A stretch of DNA of 64,000 nt. Source: Deltaproteobacteria bacterium (lineage in GTDB: Bacteria > Desulfobacterota > Desulfobacteria > Desulfobacterales > C00003060). Both the position numbers and the translations under genes were made by a program. The notes beneath the pieces are model-generated. The model searched no databases. It had not been told where the DNA came from and saw only the letters and a program-made list of their open reading frames with translations. Of this stretch, positions 37,030 through 46,369 are shown in pieces; position 1 is the stretch's first letter; each line of letters opens with the position of its first letter. The stretch spans positions 1 through 64,000 of the forward strand of contig JAFDKF010000004.1 in the NCBI GenBank assembly GCA_019307135.1, written 5' to 3'.

Positions 37030-39135
37030 TCACGTGGAAATCTTGGAAAAATCGGCAAAGATGGAAAAGACTTCGGCGATCTCTCCAAGGAGAGCCAGGC
37101 GGTTTTGTTTTAAACGCTCATCCTCGGTTAAGACCATAACCCCGTCAAAAAAGGCATCCACTGGCCCTTTCAGGGTCGCAACAGTCAGCAGGGCACGGTC
37201 AAAGGCTGCCCTTTTCAGATCTTCGGATATCTCCTGCTTCACCCTTTGCAAGGTGTCATAAAGGGCTTGCTCGCACGGTTCCTGAAACAGGCCAGGGTCT
37301 GTTTTTGCCTGACTCTGAGCCGCACTTGGAGGAATCTCCCCCCGTTGCCTGGCCTGTTTGATAATGTTGACCACCCGCCTGAAGGCTATGGCCAGGGGCT
37401 CAAAATCCGGCTTGGCTTTGAGGGTTTCCAGGGCCTCCGTCCTCTTCAGGACAGCCGGGATGTTATCCATTGAAGCGCTGGTCACGGCGGAGATGAGATC
37501 CTTGGCAAATCCCTGTTCAGCCAAAAGGTGTTCCATCCGGTGCCGGAAGAAGGTGAGGACATCTTGGGCGGTTTGGTCTGTGTCTCCGGATATCTTGTCG
37601 TGCAAAAGCCCAAGGCTTTTTTGAATCAGTCCTTTTATCGAAGAGCGAAAGGCCCGGGCCAGCATGGTCTGGATAATTCCCACGGCCTGGCGTCTGAGGG
37701 CGTAAGGATCGGAGGTGCCGCTCGGGATGAGACCGATTCCAAAGCAGCCGCAGATCGTATCTAACTTGTCAGCGATACTAAGGAGTGCACCTGCCGGGTT
37801 TTCAGGGAGTGGACCTCCAGCATAGGCCGGCAGGTAGTGCTCCTCAATGGCCCGGGCAACCGCCTCGGGTTCCCCTGCCCGAGCCGCATAAATGCGGCCC
37901 ATCACCCCCTGGAGCTTTGGAAACTCATTGACCATTTGGGTCGTCAGGTCGGATTTGCACAACCATGCTGCCCGCGATACTGTGGGTTTGAGTTCAGGGG
38001 TTATCAATTCGGCAAGGTGCTCGGCCAGCTTCTGGACGCGACATACCTTCTCAAACACGGTGCCAAGTTTGGCCTGAAACAGCACACCCTTTAGCCGCCC
38101 AACCATTTCATGGGGGGAAGTCGTTGCGTCGGTTTCAAAAAAGAAGCGGGCATCCTCAAGCCTGGCCCGAATGACCCGCTCGTGTCCGGAGGTGACCACG
38201 GCTATATCTTCGACGGGTGTGTTGTTCACCGCAATAAAACAGGACAACAATTGATGATCTGAACTCACCACGGCGAAATACTTTTGATGCTCCCGCATGG
38301 CAGTGATCAGGACTTCACGGGGAAGCTTGAGAAAAGCCTCATCAAAGCTTCCGGCAGACACCGCCGGGTACTCCACCAGATTGGTGACGATATCAAGCAG
38401 ATCATCATCAGAGATCACCTCACCACCAAGCTTGCGTGCGGCTTTGGCTATTTCTTCCCGGATTATGTTCTTACGCTCTGCAATATCCACCACCACACAG
38501 GCTGATCGGAGGACATCCACGTATTCGGAAAAATCGGAAATGGCAATGGACCTCGGATGCATGAAGCGATGGCCAACAGTGCGCCGGCCGCTCCTGATGT
38601 TTTCCAGCTTGAAAGGGATGATCCGGTCTCCGAAAAGAGCCAGGATCGAATGAATAGGCCTGGCAAAAGTCAGGCTGAAATCCGACCACCGCATTGACTT
38701 GGGGAAGGGGATAGCGGCAATGACCTCGGGGATGATGCTTTGCAGGAATCTCCATGAGGCCAGTGCACGCTCAACCTTTTTGACACACACATAATCCCCT
38801 CTGGCTGTAGTCTTGATGCTCAGGCGATTCACCGAAACCCCCTGACTCTTTGCAAAGCCTTCGGCCGCCATCGTGGGCCGTCCTTCAGTGTCAAAGGCCA
38901 CTGTTTTTGGTGGACCCACAACTTCTTTTGTCACAGATGCTTGCCGTTCAGCCACATCCCGAACTATAAGGGCCAGACGCCTCGGCGTTCCAAAGGTCTC
39001 CCCGGCTTGGGCGGATTCGATGCGGGCCTGTGAAAGCTTTTCCACCATGAGGGCTGCCATGGCCTCAAGGGCGGGTGCAATATATCCCGCGGGAATTTCT
39101 TCGGTGACAATTTCAACAAGTAAGGTCTTCATCAT
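37030..39135 (-). CDS. glyS: Glycine-tRNA ligase beta subunit
   Basis: LLVEIVTEEIPAGYIAPAL; full-length GlyS. Confidence 0.97.
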   Translation of the reverse strand: MMKTLLVEIVTEEIPAGYIAPALEAMAALMVEKLSQARIESAQAGETFGTPRRLALIVRDVAERQASVTKEVVGPPKTVAFDTEGRPTMAAEGFAKSQGVSVNRLSIKTTARGDYVCVKKVERALASWRFLQSIIPEVIAAIPFPKSMRWSDFSLTFARPIHSILALFGDRIIPFKLENIRSGRRTVGHRFMHPRSIAISDFSEYVDVLRSACVVVDIAERKNIIREEIAKAARKLGGEVISDDDLLDIVTNLVEYPAVSAGSFDEAFLKLPREVLITAMREHQKYFAVVSSDHQLLSCFIAVNNTPVEDIAVVTSGHERVIRARLEDARFFFETDATTSPHEMVGRLKGVLFQAKLGTVFEKVCRVQKLAEHLAELITPELKPTVSRAAWLCKSDLTTQMVNEFPKLQGVMGRIYAARAGEPEAVARAIEEHYLPAYAGGPLPENPAGALLSIADKLDTICGCFGIGLIPSGTSDPYALRRQAVGIIQTMLARAFRSSIKGLIQKSLGLLHDKISGDTDQTAQDVLTFFRHRMEHLLAEQGFAKDLISAVTSASMDNIPAVLKRTEALETLKAKPDFEPLAIAFRRVVNIIKQARQRGEIPPSAAQSQAKTDPGLFQEPCEQALYDTLQRVKQEISEDLKRAAFDRALLTVATLKGPVDAFFDGVMVLTEDERLKQNRLALLGEIAEVFSIFADFSKIST

Positions 39136-39183
39136 TCCTTATTCGCTATTTGTAAAATTGGAAATCGTTGACCGATTTTTGAT

Positions 39184-40059
39184 TCACGATGCACTGACCA
39201 GGGGAAATCCCATGGCTCTTCTTTGTTCGAGATATGCCTCGCCGCAGGCGCGGGCCAGGTTCCTCACGCGGGCAATATAGCCTGTCCTCTCTGTCACACT
39301 AATGGCACCACGGGCATCGAGCAGGTTAAAGGTGTGTGAACACTTCAGGCAATATTCGTAAGCCGGAAGTACCAGGGAAGCCGCGACGACCCGCTGGCAT
39401 TCGGCTTCATACATGTCAAACAGGGCAAGCAGCATCTTGACATCGGCCTGTTCAAAGTTGTAGGTCGATTGTTCCACTTCTGCCCGATGGTGTAAGTCTC
39501 CGTAGGAGATGGAATCGTTCCACTTGAGGTTGTAAACGTTGTCCACACCCTGCAAATACATGGCGATCCTTTCCAGGCCATATGTGATTTCAACAGAGAT
39601 GGGATCGAGTTCCATGCTGGCAGCCTGTTGAAAATAGGTAAATTGGGTGATCTCCATTCCATCAAGCCACACTTCCCACCCAAGGCCTGATGCGCCGAGG
39701 GTAGGTGATTCCCAGTCATCTTCAACAAAGCGGATGTCGTGGGCCAGGAGATCAATCCCGAGGGCTTTGAGGCTTCTTAGATATGTGTCCTGGACATTAA
39801 GAGGGGAAGGCTTCAGGATGACCTGATACTGGTAGTAGTGTTGAAGCCGGTTGGGGTTTTCCCCGTAACGGCCATCGGTGGGACGACGAGAAGGCTCCAC
39901 ATAGGCCACCCGCCATGGTTCAGGACCGAGCACTCTCAAAAGGGTGTCTGGATGAAAGGTGCCAGCCCCGACTTCGATGTCATAGGGTTGCTGCAAGATG
40001 CAACGCTGTCGCGCCCAAAAATTTTCCAGGGTCTGGATAAGCTTCTGGAATGTCAGCAT
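39184..40059 (-). CDS. glyQ: Glycine-tRNA ligase alpha subunit
   Basis: [48 protein letters not shown]. Confidence 0.98.
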   Translation of the reverse strand: MLTFQKLIQTLENFWARQRCILQQPYDIEVGAGTFHPDTLLRVLGPEPWRVAYVEPSRRPTDGRYGENPNRLQHYYQYQVILKPSPLNVQDTYLRSLKALGIDLLAHDIRFVEDDWESPTLGASGLGWEVWLDGMEITQFTYFQQAASMELDPISVEITYGLERIAMYLQGVDNVYNLKWNDSISYGDLHHRAEVEQSTYNFEQADVKMLLALFDMYEAECQRVVAASLVLPAYEYCLKCSHTFNLLDARGAISVTERTGYIARVRNLARACGEAYLEQRRAMGFPLVSAS

Positions 40060-40119
40060 GTTGTTTCCTTCAAGACGTTTCTTGTTAGACAGGATTGACA
40101 GGATCTAATGGATTTTTTC

Positions 40120-40142
40120 ATAAAATCGCTCTGCGATTTTAT
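40120..40142. repeat. Hairpin ATAAAATCGC-TCT-GCGATTTTAT
   Basis: 10-bp perfect stem; related copy at 44982-45004. Confidence 0.8.
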
Positions 40143-40169
40143 CACTGAAAGAGCCGGTTTGTAAAGGAA

Positions 40170-40946
40170 TCAATGCGGAAGTGCGGAATTGAGCTGTTTC
40201 AAGAACCTCAAGCTTTTTGTTTCTTTCCCGAGATAGTACGGTACAAAGGCTTCAAGCATTCGTAGGCTTTCCTCAATCGCCTGGCTGGAAAACCGGAGTC
40301 GATCGAGTTTTTCTAATGGTGCGTTCAAAACCCAGCAAAGGAGTTTGACAGTTCCCCTGGAAAGATAAAGGGGACCTGCTTCTTGAGGGGCGCATTTTTC
40401 GCATAACACCCCTCCCCGCCTGACATTGAATGCAACAGAGGAGCGCACAAAACGCTCGAGGGGCGTCCGGCAGATGTTGCAATGATCAAGGCCGGGTCTA
40501 AAACCGCTTATGGTCATGAAGCGAAGCTGAAAAGTGATGTGAAGCGTGTGCTCAGACAGGCTACCACGGTTGAGCTGATCCAGTGTATGCTCAAGGAGCC
40601 TGTACACAGAAACCTGCTGTTGGCCTTGCTCCATCCATGTATAGACCAACTCGCACCAGTAACTGGCATAGGCTGTCCAGGCAATATTGGTTCGGATCTG
40701 CTCGAAAGCATGGACCGCCGAGGCCTCATTGAGGGTTGGCAGCCCCCCCCTTCGGCCGAAGCTCCATACCAGGTTTAAGACCGAAAAGAGTTCTAGAACC
40801 CCTGCAAACCGCTTGATGCTCTTTTTCACCCCCCTGGCTATGACCGAGATTTTGCCTCGCTTAAGGGTAAAGAAGGTAATGATCTTGTCATAGTCACCGT
40901 GCTCGATGGCGCGAAGCATGATGGCGGGGGAAGACAGATGCGGCAT
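40170..40946 (-). CDS. recO: DNA repair protein RecO
   Basis: SPAIMLRAIEHGDYDKIITFFTLKRGKISVIARGVKKS; zinc-ligand Cys pairs CNICRTPL / CEKCAP. Confidence 0.92.
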   Translation of the reverse strand: MPHLSSPAIMLRAIEHGDYDKIITFFTLKRGKISVIARGVKKSIKRFAGVLELFSVLNLVWSFGRRGGLPTLNEASAVHAFEQIRTNIAWTAYASYWCELVYTWMEQGQQQVSVYRLLEHTLDQLNRGSLSEHTLHITFQLRFMTISGFRPGLDHCNICRTPLERFVRSSVAFNVRRGGVLCEKCAPQEAGPLYLSRGTVKLLCWVLNAPLEKLDRLRFSSQAIEESLRMLEAFVPYYLGKETKSLRFLKQLNSALPH

Positions 40947-40955
40947 AAGCGCTAT

Positions 40956-41140
40956 GTTACCGTTAACGGGTTCAATGGTTCAGGGGTTCAGGGGTTCAGG
41001 GGTTCAGGGGTTCAGGGTTCAATTGAAAAAATAGAGGTCAGAGATCAGAGGTCTGATTTCTGATTTCTGATTTCTGACTTCTGACTTCTGACTTCTGACT
41101 TCTGACTTCTGAACGGTGAACTCTGAACCTGTGAACGCTT
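40956..41140. repeat. GTTCAGGG / TTCTGAC short-period intergenic repeat
   Basis: (gttcaggg)n then (gacttct)n, ending ctgaacctgtgaacgcttacg. Confidence 0.9.
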
Positions 41141-41146
41141 ACGGCG

Positions 41147-42499
41147 CTATAGACGGAGCAACATGGTTGCGATCTGGAAGTAGAAGAACACGCTCAGGAT
41201 GTCAATGGAAGTGGTCACAAAGGGCCCGGTGGCAACAGCCGGATCGATATTGATGCGGGCAAAAACCATAGGCACCAATGAACCGACCATGGCAGCAATG
41301 GTCATGGAGCTTATGACAGCAAGCCCTACGGTCACGCCGAGCAGCATCACGTCGTAACGGAAGTGGACGACAAATCCGAGGAGAACCCCGTAGAAAAATC
41401 CGAGGAGGAACCCAATCATTAGCTCCTTCAGCACAACTCGCCATATTTCATTCAAATTCAGCCGGCCAGTGGCCAGGCCGCGAACCACGATCGTGGAAGA
41501 CTGGGTTCCGATATTTCCGCCCATGCCCATAATAATCGGTATAAAAGCCGCAAGGTATATAAGCTTGTTCAGGCTGCTTTCAAAGTGGCCGATGATAAAA
41601 AAGGCGATCACCCCCCCGATCCAACTGGCCAAAAGCCAGGGGAGTCGGATCCGGGTGCTCTTCAAGATCGACTGGGATTCCACCAGGTCTTCACCCGCCC
41701 CTGCCATTTTCAAGATATCCTCTGTGGCTTCCTCGCGGATGATATCGATGACGTCATCCACGGTGACGATGCCAACCAGCTTGTTGTTCTCGTTTACCAC
41801 GGGCACTGCGAGCACATTATAACGGGCAACGATTCTGGCCACTTCTTCTTGGTCGGTGTTGGTCTGCACACTTACAACGTCTGTGGCCATAATGGATTTA
41901 AGCCTGGTTTCAGGGGGCACGACAACCAGTTGACGCAGCGAGATGACGCCCACAAGATTCGCGTGATCATCGACCACATACAAATAGAAGGGCATTTCCA
42001 CATCGACATATTCCTTCTGCAAGGCCTCTATAGCCCCTCTTGCAGTGGTTTCCTCCTTCAGGGCGATAAAGTCCGGTAGCATGATGCCACCAGCGGTCTG
42101 TTCATCGTAACGGAGCAGCCCTTCCACCTCTTCAGACTCTTCCTTTGTCATGAGATCCAGCAGGGCCTTGGCACGGTCATCAGAGAGTTTTCCCAGCAGG
42201 TCGGCCACATCATCGTTTGGCATCTGCTCCAGGATCTCAGCGATCTTCTCGGCAGGCATGTCTTCGATCAGCTTGACAAGCATCTCTTCTTCCACTTCAC
42301 TGAAGAACATAGCCTTTTGCTCAATAGTGTCCATGAGGTCGAAAAGGGTTTCTTGCTCACGGAGTGTCAGAAAACGGAAGACGACAGCCAGGTCCGCAGC
42401 GTGGGTCTTGTTGACAATCTTATGAAGATGGACGGACGCACCCCGCCTGAGGAGTCTTTTGGTGGTGTCTAAAAGGAGTCTTGTTCGATCAACAGGCAT
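41147..42499 (-). CDS. mgtE: Magnesium transporter MgtE
   Basis: MgtE N domain (EKIAEILEQMPNDDVADLLGKL), CBS domains, MGMGGNIGTQSSTIVVRGLATG. Confidence 0.96.
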   Translation of the reverse strand: MPVDRTRLLLDTTKRLLRRGASVHLHKIVNKTHAADLAVVFRFLTLREQETLFDLMDTIEQKAMFFSEVEEEMLVKLIEDMPAEKIAEILEQMPNDDVADLLGKLSDDRAKALLDLMTKEESEEVEGLLRYDEQTAGGIMLPDFIALKEETTARGAIEALQKEYVDVEMPFYLYVVDDHANLVGVISLRQLVVVPPETRLKSIMATDVVSVQTNTDQEEVARIVARYNVLAVPVVNENNKLVGIVTVDDVIDIIREEATEDILKMAGAGEDLVESQSILKSTRIRLPWLLASWIGGVIAFFIIGHFESSLNKLIYLAAFIPIIMGMGGNIGTQSSTIVVRGLATGRLNLNEIWRVVLKELMIGFLLGFFYGVLLGFVVHFRYDVMLLGVTVGLAVISSMTIAAMVGSLVPMVFARINIDPAVATGPFVTTSIDILSVFFYFQIATMLLRL

Positions 42500-42507
42500 A
42501 TTCTATT

Positions 42508-43803
42508 TTATGGATACAATCTGTCCAGAAGCCTCGGAAAGGGGATGGACTCCCTGACATGCTCAAAGCCGCAGATCCATGCCACGGTTCGCTCGATGCC
42601 CAGGCCAAAACCAGCGTGCGGGGCACTTCCGTAAAGTCGCAGGTCCAAATACCAATCGAAGTTTTCAGCCGGGAGCTCGGCCTTCTCGATTTTCTCCTTC
42701 AAGATATCCGGATCGTCCTCGCGCTGGCCACCCCCGATGATCTCTCCGTAGCCCTCGGGGGCAAGCATATCCACGCAGAGCGCGACTTCTGGGCGGTAAG
42801 GGTCGTTTTTCATATAAAATGCCTTGGTCTGTGCCGGATACCTGTGAATCAGCACAGGTTTGTCAAAATGATTTGAGACAATGGTCTCATGGCTGCCTCC
42901 AAGATCCTCCCCCCACGGGAGGGATTCCCCAGCATCCTTCAAGATCTGCACGGCTTCATCATAACTGATGACATAGAAGGGAAGCTGAATCTTCTCAAGT
43001 CTTGTGATATCCCGCCCTATCAGCTCAAGCTCTTGCTGACGGGTTTCGAGGACCTCTTCCACAATAGCCACAATCAATGCCTCTGCCAGCTTCATAATGG
43101 TCTCAAGATCAGCAAATGCAATTTCAGGTTCTATCATCCAGAACTCGGTAAGATGACGCCGGGTTTTTGACTTTTCAGCCCGAAATGTAGGACCATAGCA
43201 ATAAACCTTGCCAAAGGCCATAGCGCCGGCCTCCATGTAAAGCTGCCCGCTCTGAGACAAAAATGCCTTTCTGTCTCCAAAGTAATCTGTTTCAAAAAGC
43301 GTCGTGGTACCCTCGCAGGATGAGGGCGTAAGGATTGGGGCATCGAGCAGCGTGAACCCCTGATCGTCGAAAAACTTGCGCGCTGCATTGACCACGGCGT
43401 GGCGAACACGCAAGATAGCCTGCTGCCGAGAAGACCGAAGCCACAGGTGACGGTGATCCATCAAGAACCCCACACCGTGCTCTTTTGGCGCAATAGGATA
43501 GGTTTCGGCAATCTGAAGCACTTCAATACCCGATACCAGGATCTCATAGCCTCCCGGAGCTCGCTTGTCCCTGTGAACCGTTCCAGTGACAGCTATCGAA
43601 GATTCCTGGGTCAGTTCAAGGTACAGGTCTAATGCTTGCTCGCTCGTCTCACCCTTAATCAGGGTGGCCTGTATAGTGCCTGTGCCATCCCTGAGCACCA
43701 GAAAATGTATACGACCACTGGAGCGTTTGTGTGTTAGCCACCCGCATATGGTGACACTCTGGCTGTCGTGCTTTTCTATGGTATTGATCGTAACTGTTGC
43801 CAT
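42508..43803 (-). CDS. asnS: Asparagine-tRNA ligase
   Basis: Class II signatures; [48 protein letters not shown]. Confidence 0.96.
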   Translation of the reverse strand: MATVTINTIEKHDSQSVTICGWLTHKRSSGRIHFLVLRDGTGTIQATLIKGETSEQALDLYLELTQESSIAVTGTVHRDKRAPGGYEILVSGIEVLQIAETYPIAPKEHGVGFLMDHRHLWLRSSRQQAILRVRHAVVNAARKFFDDQGFTLLDAPILTPSSCEGTTTLFETDYFGDRKAFLSQSGQLYMEAGAMAFGKVYCYGPTFRAEKSKTRRHLTEFWMIEPEIAFADLETIMKLAEALIVAIVEEVLETRQQELELIGRDITRLEKIQLPFYVISYDEAVQILKDAGESLPWGEDLGGSHETIVSNHFDKPVLIHRYPAQTKAFYMKNDPYRPEVALCVDMLAPEGYGEIIGGGQREDDPDILKEKIEKAELPAENFDWYLDLRLYGSAPHAGFGLGIERTVAWICGFEHVRESIPFPRLLDRLYP

Positions 43804-43985
43804 GATATTCCATTTCGGAATGCGGATTTCGGATTGCGGAATTAAAAGAAGTTGAAACGAGTATCCAGCCTCCAGGAACCAGTAAGCCTGATTTCGGAAT
43901 TAAAAGGAAAAAGGGAAAAATCCGCAATCCGCATTCGACTCATCCAGCAACCAATGACCAATGACAAGTGACGAATGACAAAGGC

Positions 43986-45026
43986 TTACTGAATAATTTT
44001 CACATAGGATCTGTCCCTGAGCGCTTTTAGCCAGACCTTGTATTTTTCTTCTACCAGGTCCCGGTAAAGCCTTTCATGGATTTCTATTCTGGCCTCCTTC
44101 AAGGTTTTTCCTGGTATCTTCTTTATCTCTTGAAGCATAAGAATTTGATACCCCTTTGGTGTTTGTAAAACCGGGCTGATTTGCCCTTCCGCCATCGAGC
44201 GGACCGTTTCCTGAAATTCGGCCGAAAGCTCATTTAGGGTAAATAGACCAAGGTCTCCTCCTGCCACGGCAGTGCCGTCCTGTGAATACTGCTTGGCGAG
44301 TTCATCAAAAGCTGCCCCGGACTTGAAGTCTTTTACAATTGATTCGATCTCTTCAAGTGCTGCCTTTTTTTGATCAGCATCAGCCGAGGGCGGTACCCTT
44401 ATCAGGATCGTGCGGAGGTGGTATCTCTGTGTTCCCTGATAGTCTTTCCTGTGCTCTTCATAATAGTCTCTAATGTCTTTTTCAGTGACTGCAATCTTAG
44501 ATTTGACCTCGATATTGATAAGCTTGACCTGAAGCATCTGCTCCTTGATCCGCTCGCGATATTCTTCGAGCGTATAGCCTTCGGCCGCAAGGGATTTCCT
44601 GAGTTCTTCTTCTGTTAGGAAGTGTTCACTCTTTATCTGTTCTATGTGCTGATCCACATCCCTTTCATCAACCGAGACATGCAATCTTTCGGTCTCCTGA
44701 TAGGTCAGCTTTTCATCGATCATCTTGTTCAAGATGTCCTGACGAAGCTTGAATAACATCTCACGCCCCGCCCCCGGGGGATAGTGTGCCTCACGGACTT
44801 GCCGGACATAAGGTTCAAGGGCTTCATCTAGTTCTGAAAGGGTGATGACATCATCGTTGACTATGGCCACAATGCGATCTGCCAGTTCGGCGTAACCTGC
44901 CACAACCCCTGAGACCAGGCAGCACAGGATAAACAAAAAACCGAAAAGCTTTATTGGAATCGATCGCGTCTTCATGAACTTATAAAATTGCCATGCGATT
45001 TTATATAACGCGGCTACGCCGCTCAA
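43986..45026 (-). CDS. SurA-like periplasmic peptidylprolyl isomerase
   Basis: IVAIVNDDVITLSELDEAL (SurA N), rotamase-like GGDLGLFTLNELSAEF. Confidence 0.9.
   Translation of the reverse strand: MSGVAALYKIAWQFYKFMKTRSIPIKLFGFLFILCCLVSGVVAGYAELADRIVAIVNDDVITLSELDEALEPYVRQVREAHYPPGAGREMLFKLRQDILNKMIDEKLTYQETERLHVSVDERDVDQHIEQIKSEHFLTEEELRKSLAAEGYTLEEYRERIKEQMLQVKLINIEVKSKIAVTEKDIRDYYEEHRKDYQGTQRYHLRTILIRVPPSADADQKKAALEEIESIVKDFKSGAAFDELAKQYSQDGTAVAGGDLGLFTLNELSAEFQETVRSMAEGQISPVLQTPKGYQILMLQEIKKIPGKTLKEARIEIHERLYRDLVEEKYKVWLKALRDRSYVKIIQ
44982..45004. repeat. Hairpin ATAAAATTGC-CAT-GCGATTTTAT
   Basis: Second copy of the family at 40120; one G-T wobble. Confidence 0.75.
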
Positions 45027-45177
45027 AAAAGGAAATTTCTATACTGTCAAAATAGAAAGTAAGCGCGGGCGGGGTAAACCCGCCCCTACGTTACGTAGGG
45101 TCGGCTTTATGCCGACCGCTTAATTCCAGGGTATAAGGGTGGCGGCAATTTCAATAAGTTGCAGAAAAAATAAAACG

Positions 45178-46116
45178 TCAAATTATTTCCTTGTTGATCT
45201 CGATGCGATACCGTGATCGGAGCTTGGCCAACCACGATCCATACGCGGCCTCTAACCGTTCCTCTTGAATGCCCTGCCTTATTTTTTCAATGCACTCTTC
45301 GATGTCCGGCTTACCCGTCTCCCTTTTTTCGATGGCCTGGAAGATATGAAACCCGTAGGGTGTCTTAACCACAGGACTCACAGCCCCCGGTTCCAGGTCA
45401 AAAAGGGGTTTCTCAAGGCACCCCGGAAGTTGGCCCCGGACCACATATCCCATATCCCCACCGTTTTGAGCCTCCGGCGCAACAGAATGAAGGCGGGCCA
45501 GAGTGGCAAAGTCGTCACCATCTTGAAGCCGCTTTAAGATGTTCTTTACCTCATCCTTACTCGGGAGCAAGATGTGACGCGCTCGTATCTCTTCCCCATG
45601 ACTCCATTCTTTCCAGTGTTTGTCATAATAATCCTTTATTTCTTGCGGTGTAACTGAAACTTCCTTGAAAAGCTCTTTGCGGATTACCTTTTCCACCAGG
45701 AGCCGCCTCTTGAGCCTTTCTTTCCACGCTTCAAAGGAAATCGCCTGCTTGAGAAACAGATATTCAAAGCCTGCTTCAGAATGGTCCTTTTGAAAATCGC
45801 GCACAGCCTCATCCAACTCCTGGAGCGAGATGTGTAAATGGAGCTCATCGGCCCGTCTTAGAATGATCATCTCCTCAACGAGTTGCAAAAGGAAACGAAG
45901 ACGAGCTTGCCGTATGGTAACAGTGTCTTCAGGTTGTCTGTCCTCACAGCTCATTTTGATCGGCTCAAAGTATTCATTGAATTCGGCCAGGGTGAGTATA
46001 CTGTCATCCACACGGACCACCACCTGATCTTGAGCCGACGTATCACTTTTGTTTGAGCATCCTGAAATCAGGTATAGAATAACGAGTCCAATGGCTATCT
46101 TCTCACAACTTCTCAT
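45178..46116 (-). CDS. PpiC/PrsA-type peptidylprolyl isomerase lipoprotein
   Basis: Lipobox YLISGCSN; RARHILLPSKDE...GGDMGYVVRGQLPG...VVKTPYGFHIFQ. Confidence 0.9.
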   Translation of the reverse strand: MRSCEKIAIGLVILYLISGCSNKSDTSAQDQVVVRVDDSILTLAEFNEYFEPIKMSCEDRQPEDTVTIRQARLRFLLQLVEEMIILRRADELHLHISLQELDEAVRDFQKDHSEAGFEYLFLKQAISFEAWKERLKRRLLVEKVIRKELFKEVSVTPQEIKDYYDKHWKEWSHGEEIRARHILLPSKDEVKNILKRLQDGDDFATLARLHSVAPEAQNGGDMGYVVRGQLPGCLEKPLFDLEPGAVSPVVKTPYGFHIFQAIEKRETGKPDIEECIEKIRQGIQEERLEAAYGSWLAKLRSRYRIEINKEII

Positions 46117-46137
46117 CTTTCAATTCCTTCCCTCAAG

Positions 46138-46293
46138 GGGCAATGCTGTTGACTTAAGGGATTGGGTCGAAAAAAATCCCCCTAAATCCCCCTTTACAAA
46201 AGGGGGACTCCCAAAAGCTCCCCCCTTTCTTAAAGGGGGGATTTCATAAGGCATAGGCATGACGAATTGATCCTTAATTCAACAGCATTGCCC
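46138..46293. mobile_element. MITE-like element, 22-bp terminal inverted repeats (1 mismatch)
   Basis: GGGCAATGCTGTTGACTTAAGG / CCTTAATTCAACAGCATTGCCC; carries CCCCCTTT..AAAGGGGG hairpins. Confidence 0.75.
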
Positions 46294-46369
46294 TCCAGGG
46301 GGGCGTTGCGGATGGGCACCAGTCAGCCCTTCTAAGGGGAAAACAGGTTGGCGCAAACCGGCTATCATG

